Assembly (NCBI GenBank): GCA_030668345.1
Contig: DAOUUD010000015.1
Coordinates: 1 to 17,306 of the forward strand
Source of the DNA: Candidatus Cloacimonadota bacterium
GTDB lineage: Bacteria > Cloacimonadota > Cloacimonadia > Cloacimonadales > TCS61
Direction of reading: 5' to 3'
DNA length: 17,306 nt
Position 1 is the first letter of the stretch. Every line of letters begins with the position of its first letter. Positions 15,001 to 17,306 of the stretch are shown here, piece after piece. A program made the translations under genes and the position numbers. A model generated the notes under the pieces. The model was not told the DNA's origin, did not search any database, and was given only the letters and a program-made list of their open reading frames with translations.

Positions 15001-15577
15001 GGCATTTGCTTCAATTGTGTGCGATTTTACAAAAGGCTCAGGAGTTCTACCAACTTCAAATCTAAACAATTTCAGAGGATTACTAAAATGTGGAATACAG
15101 CCAGGTACTCCAGAAAATTCTGACTTTGTGATCCTTTATGGTGAACTTCCTTGCGAAGAACAAAAAAAGCAAATGAAGCACAGTAAGTTCATCATTTCAG
15201 TTAATACACATTTGGATGAAGCTGATCCATCTCATCTGCTGCTTCCAAAAGCTTCCTACTTGGAAATAGAAGGTACGGCAATTGCAAACGATGGTCGGAT
15301 AAGTGAATTTAAAAATCCAAAAAAATCCAAGCATTTTGAGACGTTACTAAATGGGTTCAGTGCTGCCAGATTACTCGATGCAAAGCATGCTGATACAGAT
15401 TATTGGAATAAAAAAGCCTTAATATTTGCTAATGAAAAAATTGAAATGAAAGAGATGACCAACCAGGAATTATTCAATTATCTCGACTCTATTGAGCAGG
15501 TTAATTTTAATACAACAAAGCAGGCAAGTGTTCAAAGAAAACTAATAGTAAGGCTGAAAAAAACTACTAAAACTTAA
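12086..15577 (+). CDS. stnC: GltD/NuoG-type fusion subunit (NADPH-binding) of Stn-like transhydrogenase
   Basis: An 1163-residue multidomain electron-transfer subunit. In order: a plant-type [2Fe-2S] domain (C34, C45, C48, C62); a GltD/NfnB-like region with [4Fe-4S]-type cysteines (C98/102/106, C145/149/153), an FAD fold (GAGPSG, 198-203) and a second Rossmann fold (GGGNTA, 328-333) followed by basic YRRTRKE, consistent with NADP(H); two ferredoxin-like clusters (C624/627/630/634, C667/670/673/677); then an FdhA/NuoG-like N-terminus with one more [4Fe-4S] site (C703, C706, C710, C738) and a degenerate molybdopterin-oxidoreductase-like part. There is no obvious molybdenum ligand motif. This matches the Sporomusa-type Nfn (StnC) plan: NADH and reduced ferredoxin coupled to NADP. 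A linker with a 24-bp tandem repeat (residues about 912-941) is unusual. Assignment is by domain order, not by sequence search. Confidence 0.85.
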   Translation: MIKVKLNGKEVKAKKGQTILDVARQNGIDIPTLCHDEELSSFGSCWVCAVEVKNRRGFVTACGTEILEGMEIITDSEEIYNARKMALELLLSDHYADCEAPCKIACPNNVDIQSYVSLIANGQYHEAVRVIKETLPMPLSIGRVCPAFCEDECRRSLVEEPIAIRQLKRYAADFDLTDNWTYTPEKAPDKNKKIAIIGAGPSGLTCGYYLSNNGYDVTVLEAAPKAGGWLRYGIPEYRLPKKILDKEIKLMCTNGMKINCNKEVGKEITLSQLSKDYDAVYLAVGAQNAVPMRVKGSDLKGCFLGVDYLKDVVLGKKTALEKKVAVIGGGNTAVDCARTALRKGSEVTLIYRRTRKEMPAEAYEVDAAEEEGIKFYFLTNPVENIGRNGKLKTIKFEKMKLGKPDESGRRRPEPTGEFFKEDFGSVIAAISQAPDVDFLKEEENKINGKEIPLTRWLTAEADEETQYTGIKNIFAGGDFRRGPATAIEAIADGRKAAEYIDRYLNGSPIETVQKRFNSKKEKLLKEIDATEYEHYERIERYIMPELDARKRSINFKEVEKGFADEDARAEADRCLECGCQVNETCALRNYSTDYKIDPDIFLGDKNKHPIDSSHPFILRDANKCIKCGRCVRICAEVQGPGVLGYIYRGFVSYVAPEFGESLTKTGCESCGKCIEVCPVGALTPRNINYKLNPHLAEKVVQNCGLCGTGCKIEVNVETNRVKVINPPQEQDFNGRNLCFAGKFGWQIFEQEERITKPYYRDDEELEESDYDTAFDLIKRKLAKAKSKKIYISPTCTLEEIMMMKHVAENIGAEICTLAYQKSFVEKIAETSLMNKTYKDIKDAEAIVIVGKISHTLQILTRIQQRKGKKLIIINDEKSDFNNFADELLDDFPIEDTLDKILEYYSEDEEQKGEEVIVEVGEEVVEEVGEEVAGDVGEEEEKQITLIELNLPEKTLFLYNRNILNELTIWKIWAFASIVCDFTKGSGVLPTSNLNNFRGLLKCGIQPGTPENSDFVILYGELPCEEQKKQMKHSKFIISVNTHLDEADPSHLLLPKASYLEIEGTAIANDGRISEFKNPKKSKHFETLLNGFSAARLLDAKHADTDYWNKKALIFANEKIEMKEMTNQELFNYLDSIEQVNFNTTKQASVQRKLIVRLKKTTKT
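14819..14908 (+). repeat. 24-bp tandem repeat (about 3.75 units) within stnC
   Basis: Units begin at 14819, 14843 and 14867, with a partial unit at 14891. Each starts GGAGAAGAAG and encodes an 8-residue Gly-Glu-Glu-Val-rich acidic unit (GEEVIVEV, GEEVVEEV, GEEVAGDV, GEEEEK). It is in frame and 24 bp long, so copy-number change would keep the frame. It lies between subdomains of the degenerate molybdopterin-like region. Confidence 0.9.
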
Positions 15578-15586
15578 AGAAATATG

Positions 15587-15614
15587 AAAAAAAGCGGAAA
15601 TTTCCGTTTTTTTT
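15587..15614 (+). terminator. Intrinsic terminator after stnC
   Basis: A run of A, then GCGGAAATTTCCG, then eight T. The self-complementary CGGA/TCCG hairpin with flanking A- and T-tracts begins about 10 nt after the stnC stop. The A-run on the other side makes it usable in both directions. The GC part of the stem is short. Confidence 0.7.
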
Positions 15615-15756
15615 AATTGCATAATATATCAAAAATTATTATTATTTTAATAATCTTACAATAATATTATTTGTTATCTATTTATAAAAAACTTGTCAGT
15701 TTAATATTAATTATTTTGTTAGTAAAAAAAATTTATTGTAAATAGAAAGGCTTGGA
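15615..15756 (+). other. AT-rich intergenic region before sensor gene
   Basis: Nothing but extreme A/T sequence. A possible -35 TTGTCA lies at about 15694, but I could not fix a -10. AGAAAGG (15744-15750) is the ribosome-binding site of the next gene. Confidence 0.4.
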
Positions 15757-17306
15757 ATGAAAAAAATATTCCTGATTCTCGCAATTCTTTTGGGGATTGG
15801 AACATTATACTCTGCTGACAATTACATTGAGGACCTTGAAATTGTAATAGAGCAGGCATCTGGAATAGAAAAAATTCAAAAGCTGAACATTTTATCCCAG
15901 GCTTACAGAGAGACCTATCCTCAGAAAAGCATTGAATACGGCAACCAGGCTCTGGAACTTTCTAAACAATACGAGTTAATAAATGAAACGGCAAATTCTT
16001 TCAACAATATCGGGTTAGGTTACTATTTTCTGGGTAATTATGATCAAGCTCTTTATTTTTATCAGAAGGCTTTGGAAATTAATATCAGGGTAGACGACAA
16101 AAACAATCTGGCCAACACATATAACAATATTGGATTAGCATACAGAAAACTGAGTAAATACGATATTGCGATCGATAATTTTATAAAATCACTGGAAATC
16201 GTACGTTCCTTGAATAACAAAGAAGTGATCTCGAAAACACTTAACAATATTGCTGATGTATTTCATCATCTTGGTAAATATGACAGGGCTCTGGATTTTT
16301 TTCTCGAATCATTACAAATCGAAGAAGAGGTAGGCAATAAGGCATCAATAGCATATGTTTTAAGCAATATCGGCTGCCTATATTCAGACCTGAATGATCT
16401 GGATAAATCTCTCGAATATCATACTCGCTCTCTGGAAATCGAAAAAGAACTTGGGAATATTAAAAGTATTGCTGCTTCTTTGAACAACATCGGACTCATC
16501 CATAAGGAAAAAAAAGAATTCTCTAAAAGCCTTGTATATCTACAACGCTCTTTGAACCTTACACTGGAGATCGGAGATAAATTCGGAATTGCGAATTCTT
16601 TTATTAGTATCGGTGATCTTTATATTCAACTTGGTAAATCCAAAGAAGCAGAAGCAAATTTGAACCAGGGACTTTTACTTGCTAAAGAGATAGATGCCAA
16701 AGAAATAATAATTCGGGTTTACTTTTTATTTTCAGAATATTATGCAGGAAATAACGAACATGCCAAATCCCTGGAATATTATAAACTGTATTCTTCTGAA
16801 AAAGACCAGATATTTAACAAAAATACCAGCAAACAACTAGCGGAACTTCAAGCACGTTTTGAATTGGGTGAAAGAGAGAACAGGATAGAATTACTGCAAA
16901 AGAATAACGAGATATACAAATTGGAAGCTTTTAAGAGAAACCTATACTTTTTTGTGCTGTTAATAGGTTTTGGTGCTGGCATTGGTATTGCAGGCTTTTT
17001 TTATTATCGTTTACGAATTAAAAGTAAATCTTCTGATCTTCTACAAAATGAAATTTTAGATAGAATGACGGCTGAAAAAAGCCTTAAAAACAAATTACAG
17101 ATGGAAGAAACAGTAGCCACCATTTCTTCGCGCTTTGTTAAAGTTCCCGATTTCGATAAAGCTGTTAATGCTACTTTGCAAGATATAGGATTGCTTAGCG
17201 GTGCCAGCCGTGCTTATATTTTCATGATCGACTATTCAATTTCTACAATGAATAACACCCATGAATGGTGTACAAAGGGAGTTACACCACAGATAAATAA
17301 TTTACA
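15757..17306 (+). CDS. TPR-TM-GAF sensor protein (partial, output domain beyond right edge)
   Basis: I translated from ATG 15757 (ribosome-binding site AGAAAGG, 6 nt upstream). The frame is open for 516 codons to the window end. It has a signal peptide (1-20, KKIFLILAILLGIGTLYSA), then about seven tetratricopeptide repeats in the periplasm (about 40-340, with recurring NNIGLAY, YDQALYFYQKALEI and DKSLEYHTRSLEI patterns of about 40 residues). A charged helix follows, then one membrane helix (396-418), a short coiled coil (425-450) and the beginning of a cytoplasmic GAF domain (from about 451, with SRAYIFMID and HEWCTKGVTPQI). This layout is common in FCB-group sensors that end in a histidine kinase, GGDEF or other output. 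The output here is not visible. A terminator separates it from stnC. Confidence 0.88.
   Translation, partial: MKKIFLILAILLGIGTLYSADNYIEDLEIVIEQASGIEKIQKLNILSQAYRETYPQKSIEYGNQALELSKQYELINETANSFNNIGLGYYFLGNYDQALYFYQKALEINIRVDDKNNLANTYNNIGLAYRKLSKYDIAIDNFIKSLEIVRSLNNKEVISKTLNNIADVFHHLGKYDRALDFFLESLQIEEEVGNKASIAYVLSNIGCLYSDLNDLDKSLEYHTRSLEIEKELGNIKSIAASLNNIGLIHKEKKEFSKSLVYLQRSLNLTLEIGDKFGIANSFISIGDLYIQLGKSKEAEANLNQGLLLAKEIDAKEIIIRVYFLFSEYYAGNNEHAKSLEYYKLYSSEKDQIFNKNTSKQLAELQARFELGERENRIELLQKNNEIYKLEAFKRNLYFFVLLIGFGAGIGIAGFFYYRLRIKSKSSDLLQNEILDRMTAEKSLKNKLQMEETVATISSRFVKVPDFDKAVNATLQDIGLLSGASRAYIFMIDYSISTMNNTHEWCTKGVTPQINNL

Noticed and set aside
9830..15577. The operon as a respiratory complex I fragment or [FeFe]-hydrogenase
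   Set aside because: The third gene carries a GltD-like NADP module and no H-cluster motifs; no membrane Nuo subunits are present.
1..17306. CRISPR arrays, rRNA or tRNA genes, phage or integrase genes
   Set aside because: None seen on either strand; the only tandem array is the in-gene 24-bp repeat in stnC.

Overview
The window reads as an AT-rich (roughly one-third G+C by eye) chromosomal segment from an anaerobic, diderm bacterium. Evidence for this is a signal-peptide-bearing outer-membrane beta-barrel protein, an oxygen-sensitive-type electron-bifurcating flavin/iron-sulfur complex, and gene types (CBM9/DUF5916-like barrel protein, TPR-GAF sensor) common in the FCB group. A Cloacimonadota-like or other FCB-related lineage is my best guess. 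That is inference from gene content, not a demonstrated placement.

Layout. (1) Positions 1-4514, minus strand: the translation operon infC-rpmI-rplT-pheS-pheT, with pheT running off the left edge (753 of about 800 codons visible). It is preceded at about 4530-4680 by a leader RNA with a strong intrinsic terminator and a competing 11-bp antiterminator pairing, an L20-leader-type attenuator. (2) 4716-5240: a divergent, very AT-rich intergenic region. It carries a 39-bp imperfect direct repeat, a sigma-54-type -24/-12 promoter facing right, a 21-bp dyad and a short GC-richer island. (3) 5241-9729, plus strand: a tightly packed five-gene unit I do not recognise as a described system. It has two small secreted paralogous peptides, each with two copies of a C-x-x-[QH]-G-D-[FI]-M-P-x-P-[FY] motif exactly 29 residues apart, then a seven-helix membrane protein, a membrane-anchored PAS/HD-GYP cyclic-di-GMP phosphodiesterase, and a CBM9-like/DUF5916-like outer-membrane barrel protein. 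(4) 9830-15577, plus strand: a three-gene operon for a NuoE/NuoF/(NuoG+GltD fusion) complex. This is the architecture of the Stn (Sporomusa-type) electron-bifurcating NADH/ferredoxin:NADP transhydrogenase, closed by an intrinsic terminator. (5) 15757-end: the start of a TPR-TM-GAF sensor protein, truncated by the window.

How they work together. Regions 1 and 4 are core metabolism and translation. Region 3 is the candidate new system. A sigma-54 promoter would drive secreted Cys-containing repeat peptides together with a 7TM protein and a c-di-GMP hydrolase in overlapping frames, plus an outer-membrane protein. A peptide-sensing or envelope-signalling circuit that lowers c-di-GMP is the simplest reading, but no step of that is shown by sequence alone.
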